Source: Gemmatimonadota bacterium
GTDB taxonomy: Bacteria > Gemmatimonadota > Gemmatimonadetes > Gemmatimonadales > Gemmatimonadaceae
NCBI GenBank assembly: GCA_016712265.1
Contig: JADJRJ010000028.1
Location: 1,364,001 to 1,428,000, forward strand
DNA length: 64,000 nt
Direction: 5' to 3'
The notes beneath the pieces were generated by a model that was not told the origin of the DNA, did not search any database, and was given only the letters and a program-made list of their open reading frames with translations. Numbering within the stretch: the first letter of the stretch is position 1; each line of letters begins with the position of its first letter. Of the stretch, positions 41,841-50,224 are shown piece after piece. Position numbers and translations under genes: made by a program.

Positions 41841-43100
41841 ATGTCGACGCCTGCCGCTGCGGTCCCGCGCGGCCACTTCACGGAGATGTGTGAGGCCCTC
41901 GAGGAGGTGCTCCGTGGCCCCGCGCGCGCGGAGATCCTGGAACGGTTGACTGGCGTCGCCCGCGATCCTGCCGCGGCGTTGCGAGAGGCCATGCGTTCGC
42001 ATCACTTCCGCTCGTCCCGGCCCGTGGCCCTGCGCGGTATGGTCGAGGCGCTCGACGCCGCGACCATCCGGGATGGGTTCCACGTGTTGCACACGTGGGA
42101 CCCGGTCGCGCATCGCTTCCTCCCGGACAACACGCCGGCGCTCCTGCTCGGCTACCTCCAGGCCGTTCGCGGACGTGATCCTCACCGGGAACAGGCATTG
42201 CTACTCGATGCCTATTTCCTGTTCCTCCTGGTGCTCCTGGCGACGCGCGCGTGGGATACCGAGGACCCGAACGCGGCGCTGGACCAGCTCGACGGTTTAC
42301 TGCAGCTCCTGCAGGGCGATCGGGGAAGCGGGCGTCCGTTCGTGCGCGGATGGCCAATGCTGATCGGACTGGCGATCGCGCAGTACCAGCCGGATGAACG
42401 GGGATTCGATCCCCTTTTGGGGAAGTTGCGCGCGCTTGATGCCGCGCACGAGCGGGCGATGGCACTGAACAACGCGGCGAACTTCGGCGCGCACCTGCGG
42501 TGGGGCTCACACTTCATGTACGAAGGCGACGTGGAGCGGATGCGCGTGGACAATGTCGTGGACTACCCATGGGTGATGCATGCGGCGGCGACGCTCACCC
42601 GCGACCTGGCGGCCGGTGACCGGTCGCCATTGCCGATTGAGGGGCTATTGCAGGTGCTGGGGGCCGACCCCGGTGTCGTCCTGATACCCGGTGAGGCGCC
42701 ATCTGTCGTGGCGGCGCAGGGCGCCGAGCGTGCCGCATGCGCGGCGACGCTGCGCGAGCACCGGACGGTGCTCGCGGAGGCCTGTGTGGCGGCGCGTCCG
42801 GTGCAGGAGCGGTACTCGCCACTGGGGTTCCACTTCAACTTCCTTCACAACGTCCTCACGGCCGCCCTGGCGGTGGTCGTCGTCGATGGTGCGCCGCAGG
42901 TGCCACTGGACGACCTCCTGCATTCGCGCCCCGCGGGTTCGCGTCGTCTCGCCGACAGCCCTGACGTCTTCGCGCACCAGCTCGGCATGTACGCGGCACA
43001 CCCGGACCGTCTGGGGGCGAAGCGTGCGCCGCTGATCGTCTACGACGCGTCGCTCGGGGCGTCCTGTTTGGCTCGATTGGAACATGCCCTCGCGACTTGA
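41841..43100 (+). CDS. Hypothetical protein, 419 residues
   Basis: 419 residues beginning MSTPAAAVPRGHFTEMCEALEEV. Mainly helical by eye, with a hydrophobic stretch at about 118-135 (ALLLDAYFLFLLVLLATR) and another near 340-350 (HNVLTAALAVVVVDG). His-containing motifs MRSHHFRSSR, HVLHTWDPVAH and HFNFLHN recur, which could suggest metal binding, but I recognise no family. It was not convincingly a questin-oxidase-like protein. It follows the FmdB zinc ribbon gene closely and ends before a strong bidirectional terminator. Confidence 0.75.
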   Translation: MSTPAAAVPRGHFTEMCEALEEVLRGPARAEILERLTGVARDPAAALREAMRSHHFRSSRPVALRGMVEALDAATIRDGFHVLHTWDPVAHRFLPDNTPALLLGYLQAVRGRDPHREQALLLDAYFLFLLVLLATRAWDTEDPNAALDQLDGLLQLLQGDRGSGRPFVRGWPMLIGLAIAQYQPDERGFDPLLGKLRALDAAHERAMALNNAANFGAHLRWGSHFMYEGDVERMRVDNVVDYPWVMHAAATLTRDLAAGDRSPLPIEGLLQVLGADPGVVLIPGEAPSVVAAQGAERAACAATLREHRTVLAEACVAARPVQERYSPLGFHFNFLHNVLTAALAVVVVDGAPQVPLDDLLHSRPAGSRRLADSPDVFAHQLGMYAAHPDRLGAKRAPLIVYDASLGASCLARLEHALAT

Positions 43101-43181
43101 GGGGTATGGCCGCCGAGCGCCTCGCGCCTGGCAGGGCACGGGGCGTGCCGTGGTGGGTCCGCCTCCGCTGACGCGCGGTCG

Positions 43182-43238
43182 GTATCAGCCACCATGCGAA
43201 AACGGCCCCGGAGCGTATCCGGGGCCGTTTTCTGATAC
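43182..43238. terminator. Perfect bidirectional intrinsic terminator with outer arms
   Basis: A 15-bp perfect stem (43198-43212 with 43218-43232) and GCGTA loop, with four A before and four T after the GC core, giving a U-run in both directions. A second, outer pairing (GTATCAG at 43182-43188 with CTGATAC at 43232-43238) overlaps the base. It separates the unknown gene from the convergent ankyrin gene. Confidence 0.88.
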
Positions 43239-43252
43239 GTCACGGGGGTCGG

Positions 43253-45187
43253 TCAGCAGCTCTTGCACTTGTTGCTGTTCTTCGACCCGAGTTTCTCCAG
43301 CTTCTTGACCGTCTCGACAAACGGCGGGATGCGCTGCACGGGGCCGTTGGCCATGTCGGCGACGGTCTCTCCCTTGCGACTCACCGCCGTGATGTCGACG
43401 CCCTTGGCGACGAGGTAGTCGATCAACTCGTCGTCGCCGCGCGAGGCGGCATTGTGCAGCGCGTTGTAGCCGTTCATGTCGCGTTGGTTGGGGTCGTGGC
43501 CGAGTTCCTCCACGAGGTACTTCACGGAGGCGAGCCAGGACTCCGGGGCATGCACGTGCGAGTTTGCTGCGAACCCCTCGCCGTACCCGGCGCCCGAGGC
43601 GGCATGAATGGGATACACCCCGGGGCCGCCGATGGGCGCCGGCGGAAGTCCACTGGGATCCTTGCCTGGGGTACCGTCATCGGAGGGGGCATCCTCGGTC
43701 CGGATGCGGCCGGCCGGCTTGGTGGTCGCCACCTTGTGGTCGGCCCCATGCTTCACGAGCAGCTTCATCGCCGGGACGTCGGTGGCATAGGCCGCGCGCC
43801 AGAACGGCGTTGCCCCCTGGGTGTTCACGCCCAGCAGGTCAAAATTGTACGACATGAACCAGAGGTGTTTCGTCAACCGCGCGTTGACGTCTGCCCCCGC
43901 CTCGATCAGGTCTTCCATCAGCTGCAGGTAGGTCGTCTGCTGCTGCTTTTGGGCGGTGGGCTGCGGGTACATCGACTTCGCGGCCCACTGCACGTTCAGG
44001 GCGGTGTACAGCGGCGTCGCCCCGGCGTGGTTGGCGATCTTTGGGTCGGCCCCGCGCGTGAGCAGGGCTTTTGCGAGGTCGAAGTGGCCGTTGATAGATG
44101 CCAGCAAGAGGGCCGTCGAGGAGTCGCCGCCGGTGCGTAGGTTGATCTCGGCGCCAGCGTCCAGCAGCATCAAGGCGGCCTCGGTGTTGCCGTCGCGCGC
44201 GGCGAAGTGCAGCGGCGCCAGTCCCCCGCGGTTGCCGAGCAGGTCGGTATAGCCCAACGGACGAACGGCGCCCGTGTTCGAGGTGTCCGCCGCTGGTCGG
44301 GCGCGCACGCCGGAATCGGGCCGTGCGGCGAGAGAACGCCCGGAGTCCTGTCGGACGGCAACAGCACGCCCGGAGTCCACAGACGGGCGCGGGAGGCGCG
44401 CCGGCATCGAATCGCGCCGCGCCGCACTATCCGGACGCGCCACCACCGTCGTCGCCCCCGGTCGCTCGAACCCCGGTGCCGCTGCCGCACCCACGGCCGC
44501 CTGCGGGCGCTCCGCCTGCTTGAGCGCCGCCACTCGGCGAGCGCGTGATGTCATCGACGTGCGGTCCGTCGCTTCCCTCGCCTTCGTATTCTCCACCAGC
44601 GACAGTTGCTTCACGCTGGCACCGCGCGCCAGCAGCAGCTCAATGGCCTTGGTGCGATTGTAGGCCGCCGCCCACATCAGTGGCGTCTGCTTCCAGGCCC
44701 CTTCCGGAGCGTCGACGCTGGCCCCCTTGTCCAGGAGCGCCTTGATCGTGCCCGGGTCGCCCTGCTGGACCGCGAGGTGCAACGGACTCGCCCCCCCAGA
44801 CGACGTGGGCTGGTTCACGTTCGCCCCCGCGTCGAGCAGGGCTGCTACCACCGTGGCGCGGCCGGACCGGGCCGCCAGGTGCAGCGGGGTGTAACTCCCG
44901 TTGCGCGTGATCGCGTCGAGTCGAGCGCCGGCGAAAACGAGCATGCGTGCCTGGTCCGCGAAACCGTGCTGGGCCGCCCAATGCAGCGCGGTCATCCCGT
45001 CGCCCTGCGCGGCGTTCACGTCGGCGCCCTGCTTGAGCAGGGCGCGCACGCGGGCCGTGTCGCGCTTCATCGCAGCATCGGCGAGCGGAGCCTCCGCGCT
45101 GGTCGCCGGCGCCGCGGCGCCTAACGCAAGCCAGGTGGCGCCCGCGACGACGCCCAGGCGCAGGAACGGTCGCATGCGGCGCCTCAC
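43253..45187 (-). CDS. Secreted ankyrin-repeat protein
   Basis: 644 residues, GTG at 45187 overlapping the stop of the DUF1552 gene (GTGA); ATG 45175 is an alternative. A hydrophobic signal (LRLGVVAGATWLALGAAAPA) marks export. Ankyrin repeats run from about 35 to 200 (MTALHWAAQHG, TPLHLAARSG, SPLHLAVQQGD, TPLMWAAAYNR) and again from about 310 to 620 (APLHFAARDGN, TALLLASINGH, TPLYTALNVQ, NALHNAASRGD). Between them is a linker of about 100 residues rich in RPDS/RQDS motifs. The protein ends in LGSKNSNKCKSC. Ankyrin repeats mediate protein contacts; the neighbours suggest a partner in the DUF1552 or cytochrome protein. Octamer CGTTAGGC at 45120-45127. Confidence 0.93.
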   Translation of the reverse strand: MRRRMRPFLRLGVVAGATWLALGAAAPATSAEAPLADAAMKRDTARVRALLKQGADVNAAQGDGMTALHWAAQHGFADQARMLVFAGARLDAITRNGSYTPLHLAARSGRATVVAALLDAGANVNQPTSSGGASPLHLAVQQGDPGTIKALLDKGASVDAPEGAWKQTPLMWAAAYNRTKAIELLLARGASVKQLSLVENTKAREATDRTSMTSRARRVAALKQAERPQAAVGAAAAPGFERPGATTVVARPDSAARRDSMPARLPRPSVDSGRAVAVRQDSGRSLAARPDSGVRARPAADTSNTGAVRPLGYTDLLGNRGGLAPLHFAARDGNTEAALMLLDAGAEINLRTGGDSSTALLLASINGHFDLAKALLTRGADPKIANHAGATPLYTALNVQWAAKSMYPQPTAQKQQQTTYLQLMEDLIEAGADVNARLTKHLWFMSYNFDLLGVNTQGATPFWRAAYATDVPAMKLLVKHGADHKVATTKPAGRIRTEDAPSDDGTPGKDPSGLPPAPIGGPGVYPIHAASGAGYGEGFAANSHVHAPESWLASVKYLVEELGHDPNQRDMNGYNALHNAASRGDDELIDYLVAKGVDITAVSRKGETVADMANGPVQRIPPFVETVKKLEKLGSKNSNKCKSC

Positions 45188-46599
45188 GAGTGACCGGGCG
45201 CGACAGACGCGTCCGACGAGCGGAGGGAGAGGACGCCGGTCGAGTCACCGAAGGTCTTCATGTCGTCAAACCCGATGGCATGCATCATCGCGAGCTGGGC
45301 GTTGGCCATCGGGGTGCCATCCGCCGCCTTGATGTGACTCCCACCCTCGATCTTCCCGTTGGCATGCCCGAGCAGGATGAGCGGACAGCGGCGATGGTTG
45401 TGCAGGTTCCCGTCTGCCATCGGCGAGCCGTACATGATCACCGTCTTCTGCAGCATGTTGGCTTCCCCTTCCTGGATGTCCTTGAGCTTCTGCAGGAAGT
45501 AGGGGAGCAGGCTGACGTGGTACTTGTTGATCAGCTGGAACTCCTTCACGCCGCGTTCGTTGCCGCCGTGATGCGAGGCCGGGTGGAACGGCCGCTCGGA
45601 GCCGGACTCCGGGTAGACGCGGCTCGAGCCGTCGCGGCCCATCTTGAACGAGAAGACGCGCGTGATGTCGGCCGCAAAGGCCAGGGCCTGGATGTCGAAC
45701 ATCAGCTGCACATGTTCGGAGTAGGAATCCGGCACCCCGGCTGGTGCGCCCGGCAGGGCGCGCTCCTCGCCACTCGCATTGCGGGCCTCGATCCGCTGGA
45801 TGCGCCGCTCCACCTCGCGAATGTCCTCGAGGTACCGATCCATCCGCGCCTTGTCGTCGGCGCCCAGGAGCGCCTTGAGGGACGACATCTCGCTCGACAC
45901 GAAGTCGAGGATCGACCGCCGCGTGCGTCGCCGCGACGCACGTTCCTCGGACGAGCCACCGACGCCGAACAACTTCTCAAAGGCCACGCGCGGGTCGCGG
46001 ATCACCGGCAACGGTTCGTTGGGCGATGCCCACGAGATCGAGTCGGTGTACACGCAGGCATAGCCGTACGCGCACCCGCCGGCCTGGTCGACCGGCTCAA
46101 TGCAGAGCTGCATCGAAGGGATTGGCGTCTCCTGACCAAATCGCTGCGCATACATCTGGTCGAGGGAGGTGCCCACCTTGACGTCCGACCCCTCGGTTTG
46201 CTTGGGATGGCACTGCGTGAGGTACACGGCGCTGGACCGGAAGTGGTCGCCGCCGATCTCCTTGGCGGTGGTCGGCTCGGCCTCACGCACGTCCGTGTTC
46301 GAGATGATCGTGAGGTAGTCGCGCCACGGGTCGAGCGCCTGGAGCGCGGAGGGCGACAGGTCGAACTTTTTCCCAGTCGCGGCGGGTGCCCACATGTTGA
46401 GCTTGGCCCCGAGTTCGTTGGAGCCCGCCGCACCGTGCACCATTTCGATCGCGACGAACCGCGTGCGGTCGGTCGGGCCGAAGCGTGAGGCCGCGCGCCC
46501 GACGGGGATCATGGCGTCCAGGTAGGGCAGGGCCACGGTGGCACCCATGCTGCGAAGGAAGGTGCGGCGCGGCAGGGGTTGGCCAGGGACGAAACGCAT
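45184..46599 (-). CDS. DUF1552 family protein, Tat-exported
   Basis: 471 residues. N-terminus PRRTFLRSMGATVALPYLDA is a twin-arginine signal. The rest matches DUF1552: MVHGAAGSNELGA, MWAPAATGKKFDLSPSALQALDP region, GGDHFRSSAVYLTQCHP, TSLDQMYAQ, MQLCIEP and HHGGNERG. The family is often encoded beside DUF1592-type cytochromes and is of unknown function. Here it is the middle gene: about 24 bases after the DUF1592 gene and overlapping the ankyrin gene. The three are probably one operon. Confidence 0.92.
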   Translation of the reverse strand: MRFVPGQPLPRRTFLRSMGATVALPYLDAMIPVGRAASRFGPTDRTRFVAIEMVHGAAGSNELGAKLNMWAPAATGKKFDLSPSALQALDPWRDYLTIISNTDVREAEPTTAKEIGGDHFRSSAVYLTQCHPKQTEGSDVKVGTSLDQMYAQRFGQETPIPSMQLCIEPVDQAGGCAYGYACVYTDSISWASPNEPLPVIRDPRVAFEKLFGVGGSSEERASRRRTRRSILDFVSSEMSSLKALLGADDKARMDRYLEDIREVERRIQRIEARNASGEERALPGAPAGVPDSYSEHVQLMFDIQALAFAADITRVFSFKMGRDGSSRVYPESGSERPFHPASHHGGNERGVKEFQLINKYHVSLLPYFLQKLKDIQEGEANMLQKTVIMYGSPMADGNLHNHRRCPLILLGHANGKIEGGSHIKAADGTPMANAQLAMMHAIGFDDMKTFGDSTGVLSLRSSDASVAPGHS

Positions 46600-46623
46600 G
46601 GAGGGGTCTCCGGGTGCGGTGAG

Positions 46624-49116
46624 TTAGTGGGAGCTGGGGGACGCGTCGGCTGCGACCGGCGCCCGTTTCATGCGGAACGCATCGGACGAGACCACGCCGA
46701 TCACGAAGTCGCCGAACCGGTATCCGGTGGTTTCGGCCTCGCGCACGATCTTCCGGATGGCGGGTTGGTCGAAGTACTCGATGCGGCGCCCGGTGGCGTA
46801 CGCCATCAGGTTGGCGGTGAAGTTGCGGACCACGGGGGCCGGGCGCTTGAGCAGGACCTGCTGCAGCTGCGCGGGCGTGGAGATCTCGGTGCCGTCGTAG
46901 AACGTACCCCGCGTGTCCAGGGGCGCGTCAAACTCTCGAATGCGCCAGCGGCCGGTGACGTCAAAGTTGTCGAGGGCCAGGCCGATCGGGTCGATGAAGT
47001 TGTGGCACGAGCGGCACGAGGGGTTGGCGCGGTGGATCTCCATGCGCTCGCGGGTCGTGAGCATGCGGCCCTCCTTCGCCTCGCCGGTCTTCTCGAGGTC
47101 GGGCACGTTGGGCGGTGGGGCCGGGGGGGGAGTCCCCATCAGCACCTCCATCACCCACTTGCCGCGCAGCACCGGTGACGTGCGGTTGGCGTGCGAGGTC
47201 AGCGTGAGCACACTCGCGTGTCCGAACAGTCCGCGACGACGGTCATCCGGGTAATTCACCTTCCGGAACTCCTCGCCTGTCACCCCCGGGATCCCGTAGT
47301 GGCGCGCCAGGGCCTCGTTCACGAAGGTGTAGTCGGCCGACAGCAGGTCCAGGACGCTGCGGTTCTCACGCACGATGTGCGAGAAGAACCGCTGGGTCTC
47401 CTCCTTCATCGCGGTCGCCAACTGCTCGTGAAAGTCCGGGAACTGGAGGGCGTCGGGGTGGACCTTGTCGATGTCCTGGAGTCGCAGCCATTGCGCGGCA
47501 AATCGCGCGGCGAGTGCCTCCGAGCGGGGATCCGCGAGCATGCGACGCGTCTGTGCCGCGAGGCCAGCGGGGGTGGACAACGTCCCGGCCCGGGCCGCAG
47601 CAAGCAGTTTGTCGTCAGGCGGCGTACCCCACAGGAAGAACGAGAGGCGCGTGGCGAGGTCCGCGTCGCCGACGGCATACCGGGCGCCTGGACGAGCCCC
47701 GGCGGGCAACTCCTCGAACCGGAACACGAAGTGCGGGCTCGCCAGCACCGCCTCGAGGGCGGTCCGTACGCCAAGCTCGAACCCACCTTCCTTCGCTCCT
47801 TCGTCGTAAAAAGCCAGGAGCGAGGACACGTCCTTGGACGTCACCGCGCGGCGATAGGCCCGCGTCGCGAGCTGGCTCACGATACGCTCGGCGCAGGGGC
47901 GCGCCTCGGCCGTGGTCGTCGGACGGCAGGTGAAGATCCGCTTGCGGCTCTCGGTCTCCGACACCCCGGTCGGGTTGTACGGGCCACGCACGGCCATCGA
48001 GCTCAGGTGGGCAATGTTGGTGATGCCTTGCTCCGACCCGATCTGTGTGTCCGCGATGGAGTGACCGATCTGCTTGATATTGTCGTTGACCGGACCGTCG
48101 AAGGTCTGGGTAAAGGCGGCGGCGATCCGATGGGTACCTGCCCGCACCGGGATGGCCGGTGTCTTGATGTCCATGCCATCAGGATCGGCCTGGGACATCC
48201 AGCGGTCGATGTCCAGCATGGCCACCCGTTCGCCGTCGACCGAGATTTCGATCTTTTCGTCGAACGGGGCGTCCGAGCCGTAGAGCTGGCCCGTCGGGAT
48301 GGCGTGCAGCGTCACCTCGAAGACGTACTCGCCGTCCGCCGGGAAGATGTGCTGGGCGGACATCCCGCCGCGCGTGCCCATCGGGGCGCCTTCCGCGCGC
48401 ACCCATTGCGAGGCCAGTCGCGGCAACTTGTACGTGGTGGTGGTGACGCTGGCCTTGGGGTCGCCGATCGCGAGGCGGGCGATCTCACTCGCTGCGTCGA
48501 GGTAGGAGTCAAGGGTGGTCGCCGACGGCATCTGCACATCGGCGATGTTGTCGAAGTTCGCGCTCTTGGTGTCGAGCGGGAGCCACTTGTCCGCCTTCAC
48601 CTCAAGGGTGACCAGGTCGCGGATGGAACGCTCGTACTCGGCAATGTTGAGCCGCTGAAAGGTCTTGGTCCCCGGGTCCGGCTGCGCCGCAAAGCGCAGG
48701 TCCATGGCACGTTCGAGCGCGTCCGCAACCTGGGTGAGCGTGTCACCGGCCGGCTTGCGCGTCCCGGGCGGGGGCATCATCCCGGCGCGCAGCTTGAGGA
48801 TGATCTTCTCGGCGACCTCGGGAGCGGCCGTGGCCTTCGCGACGTCAAAGGTGGCCAGCGAGAGGTCGCCGGCCTTGCGGCGCTCGCTGTGACAGCTCGC
48901 CGCACAGGACTTCTGGACGACCTCGGTCAGGGCCGCTGGAGCCAGCGCGACCGGCGCGTGCCGTCCGTCCGGCCTCGATGGGGTCGGGAGCATGTCCGAA
49001 AGCGCGTACGCGCCACCTGGCAGCCGGGCGGCGTCCGCGTGTTCCGTCGTCCACCAAACAGGGGAAAGCACCGCCAGCGATCCCGCTGCCGCCGCGAGCG
49101 CCATCATTGACCTCAT
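46624..49116 (-). CDS. DUF1592-type cytochrome c-like protein (DUF1587/1592/1588/1585 set)
   Basis: 830 residues from ATG 49116; hydrophobic N-terminus MRSMMALAAAAGSLAVL as signal. The N-terminal heme-like motif is KSCAASCHSER, with C71 and C75 separated by three residues (CX3CH, unlike the usual CXXCH). Further blocks fit the DUF1587/1592/1588 series: FQRLNIAEYERSIRDL, AYRRAVT, SPHFVFRFE, DLATRLSFFLWGTPPD, ILT-type LTLTSHANRTSPVLRGKWV and PPPNVPDL. The C-terminal NPSCRSCHNFIDPIG gives a regular CXXCH (C701, C704, H705). Such proteins are common in Planctomycetes and Acidobacteria and are thought to be periplasmic redox or degradative enzymes; their reactions are not established. Confidence 0.92.
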   Translation of the reverse strand: MRSMMALAAAAGSLAVLSPVWWTTEHADAARLPGGAYALSDMLPTPSRPDGRHAPVALAPAALTEVVQKSCAASCHSERRKAGDLSLATFDVAKATAAPEVAEKIILKLRAGMMPPPGTRKPAGDTLTQVADALERAMDLRFAAQPDPGTKTFQRLNIAEYERSIRDLVTLEVKADKWLPLDTKSANFDNIADVQMPSATTLDSYLDAASEIARLAIGDPKASVTTTTYKLPRLASQWVRAEGAPMGTRGGMSAQHIFPADGEYVFEVTLHAIPTGQLYGSDAPFDEKIEISVDGERVAMLDIDRWMSQADPDGMDIKTPAIPVRAGTHRIAAAFTQTFDGPVNDNIKQIGHSIADTQIGSEQGITNIAHLSSMAVRGPYNPTGVSETESRKRIFTCRPTTTAEARPCAERIVSQLATRAYRRAVTSKDVSSLLAFYDEGAKEGGFELGVRTALEAVLASPHFVFRFEELPAGARPGARYAVGDADLATRLSFFLWGTPPDDKLLAAARAGTLSTPAGLAAQTRRMLADPRSEALAARFAAQWLRLQDIDKVHPDALQFPDFHEQLATAMKEETQRFFSHIVRENRSVLDLLSADYTFVNEALARHYGIPGVTGEEFRKVNYPDDRRRGLFGHASVLTLTSHANRTSPVLRGKWVMEVLMGTPPPAPPPNVPDLEKTGEAKEGRMLTTRERMEIHRANPSCRSCHNFIDPIGLALDNFDVTGRWRIREFDAPLDTRGTFYDGTEISTPAQLQQVLLKRPAPVVRNFTANLMAYATGRRIEYFDQPAIRKIVREAETTGYRFGDFVIGVVSSDAFRMKRAPVAADASPSSH

Positions 49117-49285
49117 TCCAGACCTCCGCCCGTCCGGGCCAGGTGATTTCGTCCCAGCCTTTATAGTGGGACCAGGGCCGCGGTCGGGCAAGGGAAGATG
49201 ATGCCGGACAACGGGTTGCGCCTCGGTGAGAAAACTCGCGGTGTCCCTGCGTTACTGGCCGTCACCTTCCCTGGACCACCGTCAA

Positions 49286-50224
49286 ATGCTCCGTCTCTCT
49301 CGCTGGGCCGTCCTGGTCATCGCCGCGATTCCATTAACGCACGCCGAGGCTCAGGGGTTGGGGCGATTGGTCAAGAAGGCCAAGGACAAGGCGGCGGACG
49401 CGGCCAAGGCGCTGGATCCGAAGAAAGTCTCAGCAGACAGCACGCGAGCCGTGCCCTCGGACTCAGTCGGCGGGGTGGTCAAGCCCGGTGGAGCGGCCCC
49501 GGGTACCGCCTCCGGCTCAGCATCGGCAGCTGTCACCGCCTCTCCGTCGCCTCGTCCGGCAGGTCCTGCCAAGCCTGCGCACACCCCCCTGGTCCTGACC
49601 GATGAGACGTATGCCCTCTTCCTGCCCGTCCTGCAGGCCGATGCGCAACGACGTCGAGCCTTGCTCGACTACCGGAAGGGCATCACGGCCTACAACGCGT
49701 GCAAACGAAAGGCGATGACCGAGCCCTCGCGTTCCCCATCGAACAAGGCCGCGCTGGCGGCGGCCGAGGCTCGTCGGGACTCCGTGCAGGAGCGGTGGAG
49801 TGTAGAGCTCAACAAGAAGCCGGGTGAGCGCGATCTCGCGAAGGTCGACCTCCTCCGAGACTCCGTGGACTACGCGCAGGAAATCGTCTTTCAGCACACC
49901 ATGCCCGCGGTTCTCATGTGCGGCACTCGCCCCTTCCGCCAGCCCGGCTTCATGTCCGACGGTACACCGAACGGGGATTCCTTCCGGGTGCCAAAGCCGG
50001 ATCCAGTGCTACCGGCCGGGATGTCGTGGAAGCAGTACGGGCTGCTGCGCGAGCGGGTCGGGATCTGGGTGGTGAGCCAGGGAAAGGCCGGGGCTCCGCT
50101 GCTGGACGCCGCCGAGGTGGCGCTCCTCAAGGCGCACGAGACCGAGTTGATGCCATACGCCGACTACTTCTCGATGAAGGCGATGGAATACCTCAACTGG
50201 GGCGACGTTGCGAACTGGCGCTAG
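49286..50224 (+). CDS. Hypothetical secreted protein
   Basis: About 312 residues from ATG 49286. Signal RLSRWAVLVIAAIPLTHAEAQ. A lysine-rich helical stretch (RLVKKAKDKAADAAKALD) is followed by a low-complexity Ser/Pro/Ala region (about 60-110), then a helical domain (ALFLPVLQADAQRRRALLDYR, SVQERWSVELNKKPGERDLA). ACKR, MCGT and no other obvious motif are present; no family recognised. Its last codons overlap the TTG start of the next gene by about 17 bases. The region between 49117 and 49285 is the divergent promoter area shared with the DUF1592 gene. Confidence 0.72.
   Translation: MLRLSRWAVLVIAAIPLTHAEAQGLGRLVKKAKDKAADAAKALDPKKVSADSTRAVPSDSVGGVVKPGGAAPGTASGSASAAVTASPSPRPAGPAKPAHTPLVLTDETYALFLPVLQADAQRRRALLDYRKGITAYNACKRKAMTEPSRSPSNKAALAAAEARRDSVQERWSVELNKKPGERDLAKVDLLRDSVDYAQEIVFQHTMPAVLMCGTRPFRQPGFMSDGTPNGDSFRVPKPDPVLPAGMSWKQYGLLRERVGIWVVSQGKAGAPLLDAAEVALLKAHETELMPYADYFSMKAMEYLNWGDVANWR

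Noticed and set aside
41841..43100. Questin-oxidase-like (DUF4243) identity for the 419-residue protein
   Set aside because: Length is similar, but the expected conserved His and Gly motifs could not be matched, so I leave it unassigned.
45190..46488. Long rightward frame of 432 residues opposite the DUF1552 gene
   Set aside because: It lies exactly antisense to a clear family gene, is rich in Arg/His/Gly/Val as expected of a mirrored GC-rich frame, and has no motifs.
47191..49110. Long rightward frame of 639 residues opposite the DUF1592 gene
   Set aside because: Antisense shadow of a strongly supported gene; composition and lack of motifs as above.
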